A stretch of 64,000 nucleotides of DNA from Paralithodes platypus. Taxonomy: Eukaryota; Arthropoda; Malacostraca; Decapoda; Lithodidae. Shown piece by piece: positions 21,129 to 33,254 of this stretch. The stretch spans positions 22,410,951 to 22,474,950 of the forward strand of contig CM064538.1 of the NCBI GenBank assembly GCA_032716605.1, written 5' to 3'. Made by a program: the position numbers and the translations under genes. How positions within the stretch are numbered: the stretch's first letter is position 1; every line of letters begins with the position of its first letter. The notes under the pieces were generated by a model. It was not told the DNA's origin. It ran no database searches and saw only the letters and a program-made list of their open reading frames with translations.

Positions 21129-22990
21129 CTAAAGGCATCCTCCATTCATAAAATGTTTGTAACAACTGGATTTAAACATTTGTAGATTGTAAGTTTGTGG
21201 AAAGCAATTCGAGGGAAGTGAATTCCAAAGAGTAGTAGCTCTGGGGATAAATGAATTCTGATAAGCAGAAGTTCTGCATTGTGGAGGAGAAAGTGTAAAT
21301 TCATGGGCGCTCTCAGCTGCCCTAGTTCTACGGGGAAAGATGTGGAGAGGCGGCACAATTGAAGCACGTTCCTCGGAACAATTGCTGTGAAAATATCTGT
21401 AGAATAATGCAAGGGATGCAACGTTTCTTCGTATGGATAATGTAGGAAGGTCCTGTGTGATTGCAGGGTTATTGATTAATCTAATAGCTTTATTTTGAAT
21501 TTTGTCCAACTGCCTCAATGCAACCACTCCACTTCCACCCCACAGAGGTGAACAGTAATCCATCTGAGAACGCACATGACTTTTATATATCACGGCCAAC
21601 TGCTCGTCAGTGAAGAATTCTCGAACTCTGTACAGGAGTCCCAGTTTTTTAGAGGCATTCTTAGCAATGATTCTAACATAATGTGTCCAGCTCAAGTTAG
21701 TAGTTAATGTTACACCGAGAATGTCAATACTAGGGGAAGTGGGAATATTTGTATCATTACAAAATATATGGGAGTCAGTGAGATTCTGTCGGTTAGAAAA
21801 TTGAATGTACTTGGTTTTCTGTGCATTATAGGAAACTAGATTCTTTTGTCCCCATCCATTAATTCTAGAAAGGTCCTGGTTCAGAGAAATTGCAGTGTTT
21901 ATTTTTGAATTTATAAGATCGGGTTGGGTGACAGAATTGGTAAATGTGAAGGAACTGTGGAGTGTTGAGTCATCTGCGTAGGAATGTATTGGATTATGAG
22001 TGGTAGATATGAGATCATTGATATGAATGAGGAACAGAATTGGGCCCAAAACTGATCCCTGGGGAACACCAGCATTTATTGAGTGAAATTGAGAATAAAG
22101 GCCATCTACCATTATACGTATTTTTCTGTTATGAAGATAAGAAGAAATTAGTGGAACTAATGATGCAAGGCCGTAGTGTGACATCTTCGACAATAAGGAT
22201 TGATGCCAGACTCTATCAAATGCCTTTGATATATCCAGTGCTATTTGTATGTGTTTCACCATGTTGGGTCTGTAGCTTGGTTGATTTGATGCGTAAGAAG
22301 GCAAAGCATGTCTGCAGTTGATCGACATCGTCTAAAACCATATTGCCTATCACTGATTAATTTATTATTCTCAAGATGCTTAATTATGTGATTATTTAAT
22401 ATAATTTCAAAGACTTTACCAAGAGTGGAAGTTAAGTTATAGTTATAGTTTGATGGATCTGAAGAGGCACCTTTTTTAAGAACTGGATGGATGTTTGCTT
22501 CTTTCCAGGGTACTGGGAAGCATGAGGTATGAGTACACAGACGGAAAAATTTTGCCAATACAGGAGCGAGCACCAAGGAGCAATTCTTAAGTACTATTGG
22601 AGGAATTTCATCTGGACCAGGAGCCTTATCTACCGAGAGATTCTGCAAAATAGTTTTGACATGTCTGGTGTGGATCTTAAGTGAGGGAATTTCAGGCGAA
22701 TTAAAATTAAGTACAGGGACATCTTGATTTATTTCATCTAAGGTTGAGTTGGTGGAGAAAATATCCGCAAGAAGGTTAGCTTTACCTCGTGGGTCACTTA
22801 CAAGATTGCCAGTCGGAGATTTTAATGGTGGAATGGATGAAGCAGTAGTGAAGTTGGATTTAAATGAGTTAAGAGTAGACCAAAATATTTTGTTATCATT
22901 TGGATTATTTAGAAGTTTATTTGCCTGCTTGTGGAGAAAGTTTGATTTAGTTAGGTTTAATACAGTTTTGGCATGCTTTCTGATGTTTCT
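21129..22990 (-). pseudogene. LINE reverse transcriptase domain
   Basis: The frame ending at 21129 contains the RT motifs ALDISKAFDRVWH, the GVPQGSVLGP box, YADDST (catalytic YADD near 21975) and a thumb with the SHVRSQMDYCSPLWGG motif. The preceding frame at 22648-22256 contains the SVDKAPGPDEIPP fingers motif and WKEANIHPVLKKG. These overlap near 22256-22328, so one frameshift splits the RT. The EN-RT linker (22650-22990) is open in another frame. Confidence 0.85.
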
Positions 22991-23058
22991 AAAGTAATTA
23001 AAGGCTTCATGTGTTTTTGATCTTGTGTATGCATTGTAGGCTATTGCTTTTTGTTCAG

Positions 23059-24122
23059 TTACTCTAGCACAATTATGGTCAAACCATTTAGGTGAATTAG
23101 ATCTTTTACTGTACTTTTGATGAGGAATAAAATTTCCATTCCAATTTTTACAAAATCTTGTATGTGGCTCAAGGTGGAGTGTGCATCATTAGAAAAGAAA
23201 GAGGTCCAGGGAATATCAATAAAGAAACCTTGAAGACCCTCCCAGTCTGCCCTATCGTAATGCCATTTAGTCACCAAAACAGGTTCAGAGTGGGAAGGTG
23301 TGGTAGGTGATAGACAGGTGGCCTGTATCAGACAGTGATCAGAAGATCCAAGCGGGGACCTCACTGTAACATCATAATTTTCTGAATTGGTTGTTAAAAA
23401 TAAGTCCAGTAGGTGGGAATTATGATTAGGATTATCTGGTACACGGGTGGGTTGGTTGACTAGTTGAGTGAGATTAAATGAGTCTGCAAATAGCTCACAT
23501 TCAAGACCAGCATCATCAGTCCTGGCTGAATAAGTGAGCCATTCAACATTATGGACATTAAAATCACCCAACACAGTGATTTCAGAAGAAGCATTTAAGT
23601 TGAGGACACTGAGTTGTGAGGACAGAGAATCAAAAGACTTTGCTCTGGAGGTGTATTTGGGGAACGGTAGATGCAACATATGTATTTAAATTTACCAGCA
23701 GAAATTAATTTGTATATAGAATAATCAAAATAGGGACAATTGAAACTAGTAACCTCCTCCAGGGCAATTTCAGATTTTGCGAAGCAACGTACACCTCCTT
23801 TAGGTCTGAAATTTTGGAGCAGTTGATAACCTGGAAAATTAAATCTAGACGTGTCAGATGTGGATGTTACTTGAGTCTCTGTCAAAAAAAGGAGAGTAGG
23901 GGATTCTGCTTGAAGAAATTGGTGTACAGAATTGATGTTAGAGTGAAGTCCCCTTATATTGCTAAAGAAAAAGCTGCACCGACGAGCAGCTTTGGGACGT
24001 TGCAATGCTCTTGACACAGTCGCATGATGACGACCGGGAGGGCCCTGTGTCAATGACCCAACCCTGCCGGGGGTGGATATCCGAGGGACCACCAGGTTTG
24101 CTCTTAACAATTGTACTGCCAT
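23059..24122 (-). pseudogene. LINE apurinic-like endonuclease domain
   Basis: From 24122 down: SNIRGLHSNIN with the catalytic Asn, LLFLTETQ with the catalytic Glu, then after a frame change near 23640 VLGDFNVHNVEW (GDFN motif), LLDLFLTTN and GSSDHCLI (SDH motif). This order is that of the APE-type endonuclease that nicks target DNA for LINE insertion. The single frame change makes it non-functional as it stands. Confidence 0.85.
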
Positions 24123-24260
24123 GTTTATTGGGTAAGGTGTATGGTGTTACATGTATGATATGTAGTGGGAAGAGTAGTGTTTTATGGATAGAGGATAGCA
24201 AGTCGTGAAGTTGGATGTGTATGTTATATAAAGAGGGTTTTCCTGATACCCCTGATGTGT

Positions 24261-24714
24261 GAGGCAGAAAGATATGTATCCAGCTACCAAGGCCTGGGAG
24301 AGAAAATGGAATTCAGGCTATTCCCTGAGTCTCCCGAAACCTTGGTGGTAGTACTTCCCTGGGCGGGGCTGCCTACCCCTACTACCTACATGCTCTCCCA
24401 CAACAATGGGAGCTTGGCCACACCAGCTTCCGTAGTAAAAGTTCACCTCTTCGTCACCACAAGTAGCCTGTATAACTATCACATCACTGACAACAGAAAG
24501 TATAGTTATCATAGTTTATTTTTATTATTGGTGGATTTATTATATAATTTTTATGGGTGGTCCTTAACCCTTTCATACTCATACGACGTAGAGGTTGCCA
24601 GATTAACTATATATATATATATATTTCCAATTTGTCCGATTGAATGATTTTCTAAATTGAATTAATATTATTTACAGGTCTAAATTATTGTGACACCCTC
24701 GGACGAAAACAACT
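24261..24714. other. Non-coding gap between LINE and Gag/recombinase gene
   Basis: This is probably partly the LINE 5' leader. It contains an AT microsatellite at 24605-24625. A TTTACAG followed by GTC at 24671-24680 resembles a 3' splice site 35 bases before the ATG at 24715. Nothing else is seen. Confidence 0.4.
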
Positions 24715-27028
24715 ATGGCGGCCAAGAGGTTCAAGAAGATGCCATTGAGATCGCCTGACTACGCTTCTAAACCGATATGGGCATGCCCTCCTCTACAGTT
24801 ACAACCGTTAGCGAGCGTCACACCGCCACGGGACCCGGAGGAGCTGTCGGCTGGTCCTTCCCATGCTGGAATACTACAGGGTCCTCCTCCGATGACTGAA
24901 TGGCAAGGTGAATTTCGCAAGTCGGTACAAGAGGACACGTGGACACCCACGACTCCGACGGCGCAAACCCCCCCGGGACAGGCGCGAGTTTTACCTCAAT
25001 CTCCCCCTCCCCCTGTAACCCAAGCGACGACCACTCCGCCCGTTTCCGAAGCGGGTTCCCTCGATCGTGGCCCTATGCCTCAGTTACAACCATTAGCGAG
25101 CGTCACACCGCAACGGGACCCGGAGGAGCTGGTCCTGAGGAGGAGGTCCCGGAGGAGGCTGGTCCTTCCCATGCTGGAATACTACCAATGACTGAATGGC
25201 AAGGTGAATTTCGCAAGTCGGTACAAGAGGACACGTGGACACCCACGACTCCGACAGCGCAAACCCCCCCGGGACAGGCGCGAGTTTTACCTCAATCTCC
25301 CCCCCCCTGTAACCCCAGCGACGACCACTTCACCCGTTTCCGAAGCGGGTTCCCTCGAGTGGACACCCACGACTCCGACTGCGCAAACCCCCCCGGGACA
25401 GGCGCGAGTTTTACCTCAATCTTCCCCTCCCCCTGTAACCCCAGCGACGACCACTCCGCCCGTTTCCGAAGCGGGTTCCCTCGATCGTGGCCCTATGCCT
25501 CTTTTATATAATGATGGGGTCTCGCAGTCGATAGTTACAGATAATGAAGTACCTGTGTCGGACATTGGAATGAGTGAGGTCAAAGATTCAGACGTGACAA
25601 CAACAAATGACTGCATTAATGATATTAATTTGTTGCGAGTGTTAAACCCCAAACTAAATATTGTACCGCAGTTGGATGAATCGGGTCTTCCAGTGGTACA
25701 TATAGGAGGAGAGGGTATAGAGTTATGGGCTCTATTGAAGCAAGAGATCCGGCCAGTAATAATCACCAGCTACCACCCGATGATAACTATTGGTTCTCCA
25801 TGCCAGTTGGCCAGGCCAAAGGAGTCCCTAAGTGTATATTAGACTTTCTGAGCGCTCCTAAACTGTCATGGCCTGGGTCGTGTGATGTTTCTAGATTGTT
25901 ACAAAAAGATGAAGATTTCCGTATTAGACAGAGAGCCTGGAGGCTGTCATCGCAGTTTCTACTTAGTTGTGAATTAGCTGAATCGTGGGCTTCACCGAGT
26001 CAGTGACGGATGTCAATACTCAAAATGCGCTATCTTTGACTAGGCGCATCTCATTGCAGAATGCTATGCAGTCCCTTGGGGATATTAAAGCGGATATTTT
26101 TCAGGCTGTGAAAGTACGTCAAGCATTGAAGTTGGATATGGTCAGGGGGTTCCCCAGTGGTTTGGGTAAAAGTTTAGCCTCACTTGATATATTTATTCCC
26201 ACTCTTGATTCCATCAGTACCCTTATTAATAGGGTTAACAGTTTCAGTCAAACACCCCCCAGGTATGGGGGGCTAGGATCAGTATTATATCCATCTACGG
26301 TCCTGGTACCTCATACATCTCGTTTCAATCAAATACAGAGCCCCGATAGCTTCAGGTATGAACCAACACCGAGCTCCCCCGGCAACAGCATCATGTACGG
26401 ACCTAACACACCGAGCTCCCCCTATTTCAATCAAACACAGAACCCCTCCGCCGACAGCGTCAGGTACGAACCTAACACACCGAGCTCCCCCTATTTCGGT
26501 CAAACACAGAACCCCTCCGCCGACAGCGTCAGGTCCACCAGGCAAGGGGGGGTAGAATTACCACCACCACCACAATCATCATCATCTAGGGCCCAGGTAC
26601 AAGGACCTAACAAACCTCGCTGCTCCTGTTCCACTCAAACACAGGGCCCCTCCGCCAACAGCGTCAGGTACGAACCTAAAACATCGAGCTCAGACACCAC
26701 CACTGTACACGTGACGAGTGTCCAACCCAATCACACACGGTCACTTCTTAGCCCCGGTTGGAAACCTCAGGACATTGCTAAATTTAGTAGTTTGGATGAA
26801 ATTGGGAGAGCTAAATGGCAAAAGGAATACGGGGAGAGTGTGACTCGTAAACTAATCAAGCCGACCACAGATCCAACCCACAGGCGGCACCAAACATGTT
26901 GGGAGGCCTTTACCACCTGGATCATTGAAACTAACCAAAACCAATCCTCTGTGGCTTTAATTTTCAGGTATTTAGATTATATATATGAACGTAAAGCTGC
27001 GTCAGTAAACACAATGAAATATCACCTC

Positions 27029-27059
<31 letters not shown>

Positions 27060-27200
27060 TAATAAAGAAGCCCTTTTTCCACTTAACCGGTCTCACATAT
27101 CCCCGAGGATGAAGAAAAGGCGTTCATGAGTGGATGCGCCCGGCAATTTTCTGTTGGATGACATTGTGAGAGGTAAATGGCAAGGTGGATACGGGATAGT
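24715..27200 (+). pseudogene. DIRS-like Gag plus tyrosine-recombinase N-terminal domain, frameshifted
   Basis: The ATG at 24715 opens a proline/threonine-rich tail made of tandem repeats. From 25730 the protein resembles the DIRS copy 2 region before RT: both share SAPKL followed by a D/E-DF-x-x-RQR segment and a run of Leu/Ser helices. After about 26740 a stretch with WEAFTTWI, IFRYLDYIYE and NTMKYHL matches the SAM-like DNA-binding domain of tyrosine recombinases (compare SHWRSFTRWI...NTIRNHLSAI in copy 2). An AAT microsatellite interrupts it at 27030-27060 and a frameshift follows at about 27105. The catalytic domain is absent and a partial duplicate of the binding domain lies at 27170-27300. 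There is no RT between the parts. Confidence 0.5.
24783..25505 (+). repeat. Proline-rich coding tandem repeat, about 90-330 bp periodicities
   Basis: Blocks recur in shuffled order: CAACCGTTAGCGAGCGTCAC, ATGACTGAATGGCAAGG with TTTCGCAAGTCGG, ACACCCACGACTCCGAC, GCGAGTTTTACCTCAATC, and CCGTTTCCGAAGCGGGTTCC. Each appears two to four times. They translate to Pro/Thr/Ser-rich segments, and length changes between them cause frame changes. Confidence 0.85.
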
Positions 27201-27479
27201 GTGACTCGTAAAAACAAGCCGACCTCCACAAACGGTACCTACCAAGGAGGCCTTTACCACCTGGATCATAGAAGCTAACCCTCTGTTGGCTTGTATTTAG
27301 ATGATATTTTTTAATATGAATCTGTGACAGTAAACATAACCTCAGTTAGCCTTTTTTCACTTAACTGCACCCGTTGTTTTGTATGTATTATAAATGGTTG
27401 TAATAAACATTTAAACAAAAAGTATGTTTCCCTGTCTCTCTGCTACTATACGAAATTCAATTTATAAATGTAGTTGGGA

Positions 27480-27542
27480 TGTTTGATAGAGTCAAGGTGG
27501 AAGAAACTAAACAAAACTCTTGGCTTTAAAGTTTATTGTAAT
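27480..27542 (-). terminator. PolyA core of the recurrent module
   Basis: Contains GTCAAGGTGGAAG and TTAAAGTTTATTGTAATTA, the inverted form of the module core. The AATAAA reads as AATAAACTTTAA on the - strand. It directly precedes the 327-bp tandem repeat. Confidence 0.45.
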
Positions 27543-28277
27543 TATTATGTTCCTTCCAACAACCAACCATACTCCTAAAATCGATTAATGAAATTTACAA
27601 ACACATGTGGCAGTCCGTGGATTCGAATCCAGGATGCTCACACCGAAAATCAACACCTTATGCATCGCACCACGTAGACAGTTAAAGAATGGTGGACACT
27701 GCCTACGATTTATTATGCAACTTCGAATCCTGCATATCAATCTAAGCATGTACACACATCCCAACTGCAACTCACGTAGGCTATGCATATGTGAATGGAA
27801 AGAGCAATTAATGGGGCCTTAACCACTAGGGAAGTCCTCTCGATAAATTACCCCTGAACCAATATCAATTATTATGTTCCTTCCAACAACCAACCATACT
27901 CCTAAAATCGATTAATGAAATTTACAAACACATGTGGCAGTCCGTGGATTCGAATCCAGGATGCTCACACCGAAAATCAACACCTTATGCATCGCACCAC
28001 GTAGACAGTTAAAGAATGGTGGACACTGCCTACGATTTATTATGCAACTTCGAATCCTGCATATCAATCTAAGCATGTACACACATCCCAACTGCAACTC
28101 ACGTAGGCTATGCATATGTGAATGGAAAGAGCAATTAATGGGGCCTTAACCACTAGGGAAGTCCTCTCGATAAATTACCCCTGAACCAATATCAATTATT
28201 ATGTTCCTTCCAACAACCAACCATACTCCTAAAATCGATTAATGAAATTTACAAACACATGTGGCAGTCCGTGGATT
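27543..28277 (+). repeat. 327-bp tandem repeat, 2.25 copies
   Basis: Units begin at about 27543, 27870 and 28197 and are virtually identical; the third stops at GTGGATTC (28277). Each unit holds GGATTCGAATCC, which is like a Pol III B box, and on the - strand GTGGTGCGATGCATAAGG about 45 bases upstream, loosely like an A box. A diverged single copy on the opposite strand lies at 42105-42245. It may be a tRNA-derived satellite; the fold is not a canonical tRNA. Confidence 0.85.
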
Positions 28278-28880
28278 CATGACACAATATGACACAAACC
28301 AAATATTCATTGTCCAAAATTCTTGGCTTTAAACAATAATATGACACAAGCCAAATATTCATTATCCGCTAAAGGGTTAGGTGTCCATACATTAATAACC
28401 GTGTGGCCTAGATATTTTATGCATTATTCAGAATAGTTAAAGTCAGTGTTGTTGATAAGACATCAGAGGGTATGATCTATAGTTAGAATAGTTAAAGTCA
28501 GTGTTGTTGATAAGACATCACAGGGTATGATCTATATAGTTAGAATAGTTAAAGTCAGTGTTGTCGATAAGACATAACAGGGTATGATCTATATGGTTAG
28601 AATAGTAGATAATACCCTATTATGTCTTATCGACAACACTAACTTTAAGTCTTATCAACAACACTTATGAAACTTTCCTATATATATACATATATATTTG
28701 TTTATATATATATATATATATATATATATTTAGGGATATAATGGCCACATTCGGCCATGAAAAGATATGGCACCACGACCTGTTTATGTAACTTATTCGG
28801 ATTAAAAAAAATGACTAATTAACTGTTTTTTTTTTTTACTAGATTGACCATGTTTATGAAACTTTCCTATATAGATATAT
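28278..28880 (-). repeat. Inverted copy of 20.4-20.9 kb sequence
   Basis: Contains the VIT-VWA 3' piece four times (AGTCAGTGTTGTTGATAAGACATCA and variants), the CAAATATTCATTGTCC pieces twice, and the end of the Na,K-ATPase beta-like gene (TTATTCGGATTAAAAA near 28795), all in reverse order and orientation to 20440-20870. A duplicated ATGGCCACATTCGGCCATG start occurs at 28740 and 28914. Confidence 0.75.
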
Positions 28881-28913
28881 TTGTTTATATATATATATAT
28901 ATTTAGGGATATA

Positions 28914-29156
28914 ATGGCCACATTCGGCCATGAAAAGAGATGGCACCACCACTGTCAACAAAAAGTACAAGAATGTAAAATGTTCCCTGCGCAAGAGAGA
29001 ATCTTAGACGGACCCTGGTTCGGGTCCCCTAATCGAAAAGCGATGTTTGACCGTCCGTCTCTCGGCCTCTCAACTGTGCAATTCCGCGATACAGGATCTA
29101 CTCGCAAAAGAAGACGGAGTATCTCCGGTGTTGACAGAATGGCCCGACTTTACTAA
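28914..29156 (+). CDS. Small ORF, His/Cys- and Arg-rich, unknown
   Basis: An ORF of 80 codons from ATGGCCACATTCGGCC. The N-terminus has a HHHC...C pattern (WHHHCQQKVQEC) and the C-terminus a basic RKRRRS. Two defective starts of the same sequence occur at 28740 and 55599, each closed by early stops, and the 55.6-kb copy continues as DNA to AATGTTCCCT. The repeated presence suggests a family member of the viral-like set. The function is unknown. Confidence 0.35.
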   Translation: MATFGHEKRWHHHCQQKVQECKMFPAQERILDGPWFGSPNRKAMFDRPSLGLSTVQFRDTGSTRKRRRSISGVDRMARLY

Positions 29157-29289
29157 TATGAACACGTTCGTGTAACTATTCACCCAAGGATGCGAAGCCA
29201 AGAAGGGAGCCTTTCTAGATAGAGATAGTAACGCCGCAGCCACAGAAACTTTTTCTGGATTCTTCTAAGTTGTCTTCTTTATCTATATT

Positions 29290-29440
29290 ACAAAGAGGAG
29301 TCAAGGTGGAAAAGAAACGCGTTTTCTGGTTAAATAAAGTTTATTTTAAAAAATACCACACCGTGCACATACACATGATGGAGGTGTGAATAGTACGGCT
29401 CTGAATAAAAAAGGGTCGTATATAACCCCAAAGCGGCCAA
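29290..29440 (-). terminator. Hairpin/polyA module 4, 3' of polyubiquitin
   Basis: On the - strand, in order: GGGGTTATATACGACCC with a T-run, AGAGCCGTACTATTCACACC, GTGCACGGTGTGGTAT, AAAATAAACTTTATTTAACCAG and TTTCTTTTCCACCTTGAC. CACACC and GGTGTG can pair. A second, reduced copy is at 29495-29575. It lies downstream of the - strand polyubiquitin gene, so it is that gene's likely 3' end. Confidence 0.65.
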
Positions 29441-29682
29441 ACAATACTGATCCATACCACATTCTGATTGGTGAGTCGTTTGCCCGCTAAAGGGTTATTG
29501 TAAACAAACAAAATCATACCACACCATGCACGTGACTGAGGTGTGAGTAGTACAACTCTAAATATAACACCTAAGTGTTACCAGCGAAGATCAAACTCAT
29601 ACCAATACGAATTCGTTTACGCTTTCCACAACAATTTTAGGTAACACCTGTGGATAATGTCGAAGTTGCATTTGATTATCCT

Positions 29683-30981
<1,299 letters not shown>

Positions 30982-31009
30982 CTAACCCTTAGCGTTTCAG
31001 AGTAGACAT

Positions 31010-31140
31010 ACAGCGGTATAGCCAGTTTTCTCCAAAAAATATTTTTTCTGAGAGTTTACGTAAAGAGAGCTTGTGTTTAAGTCAAGGTGGAAATGAAATG
31101 AATGTTCTGGTTAAATACAATTTATTGTATTATTTTGAAT
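31010..31140. promoter_or_regulatory. Upstream region of polyubiquitin, shared with the beta-subunit gene
   Basis: CCAAAAAATATTTTTTCTGAGAGTTTACGTAAAG at 31030-31065 appears inverted upstream of the beta-like gene at 54530-54570, and a variant at 54365-54400. Next to it is GTCAAGGTGGAAATG with TTAAATACAATTTATTGTA (31079-31130), a mutated polyA core. This suggests a common upstream element or copied flank. Confidence 0.4.
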
Positions 31141-31317
31141 ATTAATTTGAACACCATTGGCTTTCTATACAATATTGACATTCTGTGTTTAAATGTGTCT
31201 AGTGTAGGGCTATTTATTGTATCTTCTAGGAGACTGTTCCAATCCCATATGATTCCGTGAAAAGAATGAGTGTTTGTAGAAGTTAGTATTGGTTAATTGT
31301 TTTACTCCTTAGAATGG

Positions 31318-31860
31318 GAGGTTTGACGTACCTCCCAACCTACCAAATAGGAAAACCTACAAATAGTCTTGGAAAATCCAACGTCAAGGCTATTAACCTA
31401 ATTGCAATGACGACTTGTCTATTTTGACTGCTATGTCGTCATTCCAACCGCGGTTAAAAAGAAAACGTCTAGAGTCTACTCCTTATCTTGCTCTAGGAGA
31501 CGTTGTACATTAACCAAAACTACCACCGAAGGTGAAAAAAGCATAGAAGAGAAGAAAAAGGGGTTTACCTTAGTTACCGCTCAAGGCCCATCCCGTATTC
31601 CGTCATGCGCAGATCCCTGTCGAACGTGCGCATGAGCGACCCTCTCTTGTCATGACATCTCACGTCAGCAGAAGAACGCGGATGGGCAGGGGTCCGGCGT
31701 GAGGGAGGGTATTATGTACGTTGGATTTTCCAAGACTACTACCAAATAGTAGGTTTTCCTATTTGGTAGGTTGGGAGGTACGTCAAACCTCCCAATTTGT
31801 TAGTAGTCTTGGCAAATCCAACGTCAAGGCTGCATAACAAATAGGAGGAGGACATCCAAG
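31318..31860 (-). repeat. DIRS copy 2 right terminal repeat and internal complementary region
   Basis: Contains the GGGAGGTTTGACGTACCTCCC hairpin at the outer edge and again near 31770, and a segment identical in inverse to the left repeat (TAACCTAATTGCAATGACG through CCTTAGTTACCGCTCAAGG). Matches 3838-4397. Confidence 0.8.
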
Positions 31861-32267
31861 CCCAACATACCAAAAAAAACAATGCATAAGACAAAATTAT
31901 GAATAACAAAGAAACACAATTTAAACAAGAGAGTTTAATAAAAGAGTGAAAAACTGAGGAGTAGCTAAAAAGAGCAGTTTTAACACGTGCCCGTCATTCA
32001 TAGTAATGCAAAACCATAGACTTGTCTTAAACCAAAAAGTACTGTACACAAAATCCCTTTTCTTCCAAAACGAACAAAAACATGGAACACAAAAATAAAA
32101 CACAATTTTCAATTTGACAAAAACACTTATGTACTGTATACATATAACATAATCCCAAACTTGCAATCCAGTGTTGCAAACCCGTACTCCCCCCCCCCCC
32201 TTTTCAAAGAAAACAAAGTAAAAGAAAGAGTGACAAGGGGGGAAGACCAGGCAACTTCGCTAGAGCT

Positions 32268-33254
32268 CTAGGAAACACGACTCCCGAGAGCTATCACAGG
32301 CTGAGGGGGTCTAACAATGGACATGGAGAGGTAGGAGGAGACGAAGGTATGGACAGAAGACCACAAACCTGCCGAGGCGACGTCAGGCAACGAACGAGTC
32401 TGCAGGAACCGTAAGGAGGCAGCAAAGGACCGCACATCGTGCGCAGAACCCCGACAAGCAGGGTTACTGGCACGAATGCCCCGACAAATGTGGCGTCCTA
32501 TCTGTACCTTCGAGAGCCTCCCACCAGTTCGAGGAAACACCCACACAGCAGTACCCGAAGTCGGCGCCACAGACTCAACATTGGAGTGCAAGGCCTGCAC
32601 CGGGCACAACACATGGTGAGTATGCCCACGCTTTAAAGCCTGGATGGTGAAAGGCTTGAAAACGTGGGACTCTCTCTCATTCTTGGCAACAAAATGAGGG
32701 GAGGGGGCTAACGTGACGACATTCAAGGACGGGGAGAATCGCATGCATTCCTGGGACCGTGACATGGCAGCTAGTTCAGACACCCTATCCCCAGTGGCCA
32801 GAGCGACAAGGAAGAGTATACGCTCGAGCAACCGAACCGGTGTAGTGTCCCGTGTATATGTGTGTGAAGCCAGAAGGTCCAGAGCACGCCCAAGATCCCA
32901 CTGAGGAGGGATCTGGCGCGGAGGCGGGCGCTCCCTGAAGGCAGCCTTCATGAAGGAATCCAGCTCCTTCGGCGGAAAGACCAGCCCAGTGACGGACTCA
33001 AAGACCTCCCGGATGGCAGACAAGTGGTTACGTATAGTGTTGACTTGAAAGCGACGTGTACGGAAGAGGTGAAACAAGTAGTGTAGGACGAGGGAAGGAG
33101 AGCTAACAGTCTGGCGAGTGTCCTGTATCCACCTAGTAAAAGACCTCCAGTGGGACTCGTAAGTCCCCCAAGTCGAAGACGTCCATGAACGCTTCAGGAA
33201 GTCAGTCAGGTCCCGTCCGTGGACTGGGAACCACCGTGCCTCACGAACATCCAC
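32268..33254 (-). CDS. DIRS tyrosine recombinase
   Basis: An open frame of 328 codons overlapping the end of the RT ORF by about 50 bases. The N-terminal SAM-like domain includes SHWRSFTRWIQ and NTIRNHLSAI. The catalytic domain has the first Arg in ATGDRVSEL, then HDVRSFAAS with the second box, a Trp in AGLWSS and the nucleophilic Tyr in SSYLS. It joins DIRS circular DNA to the genome. The listed 5' end is a GTG; translation probably begins by coupling or frameshift from the RT ORF, as no ATG precedes the domain. Confidence 0.88.
   Translation of the reverse strand: MDVREARWFPVHGRDLTDFLKRSWTSSTWGTYESHWRSFTRWIQDTRQTVSSPSLVLHYLFHLFRTRRFQVNTIRNHLSAIREVFESVTGLVFPPKELDSFMKAAFRERPPPRQIPPQWDLGRALDLLASHTYTRDTTPVRLLERILFLVALATGDRVSELAAMSRSQECMRFSPSLNVVTLAPSPHFVAKNERESHVFKPFTIQALKRGHTHHVLCPVQALHSNVESVAPTSGTAVWVFPRTGGRLSKVQIGRHICRGIRASNPACRGSAHDVRSFAASLRFLQTRSLPDVASAGLWSSVHTFVSSYLSMSIVRPPQPVIALGSRVS

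Larger units (their letters stand above)
21056..24260 (-). mobile_element. Non-LTR retrotransposon (LINE), Jockey/CR1-like group
   Basis: On the - strand it carries an endonuclease followed by a reverse transcriptase and ends in a short poly(A) (T-run at 21059-21071). The 3' end recurs as a truncated fragment at 57795-58390. A 5' untranslated part probably extends beyond 24122. ORF1 is not seen. Frameshifts separate the domains, so this copy is dead. The clade is judged from EN and RT motifs only. Confidence 0.85.

Noticed and set aside
27585..27640. tRNA gene around GGATTCGAATCC
   Set aside because: The T-stem does not pair properly with a seven-base loop, and no good D-arm or anticodon arm is seen.
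27607..28149. Twin 71-codon ORFs in the 327-bp repeat
   Set aside because: They are identical because the repeat is duplicated; both strands are open and no motif is seen.
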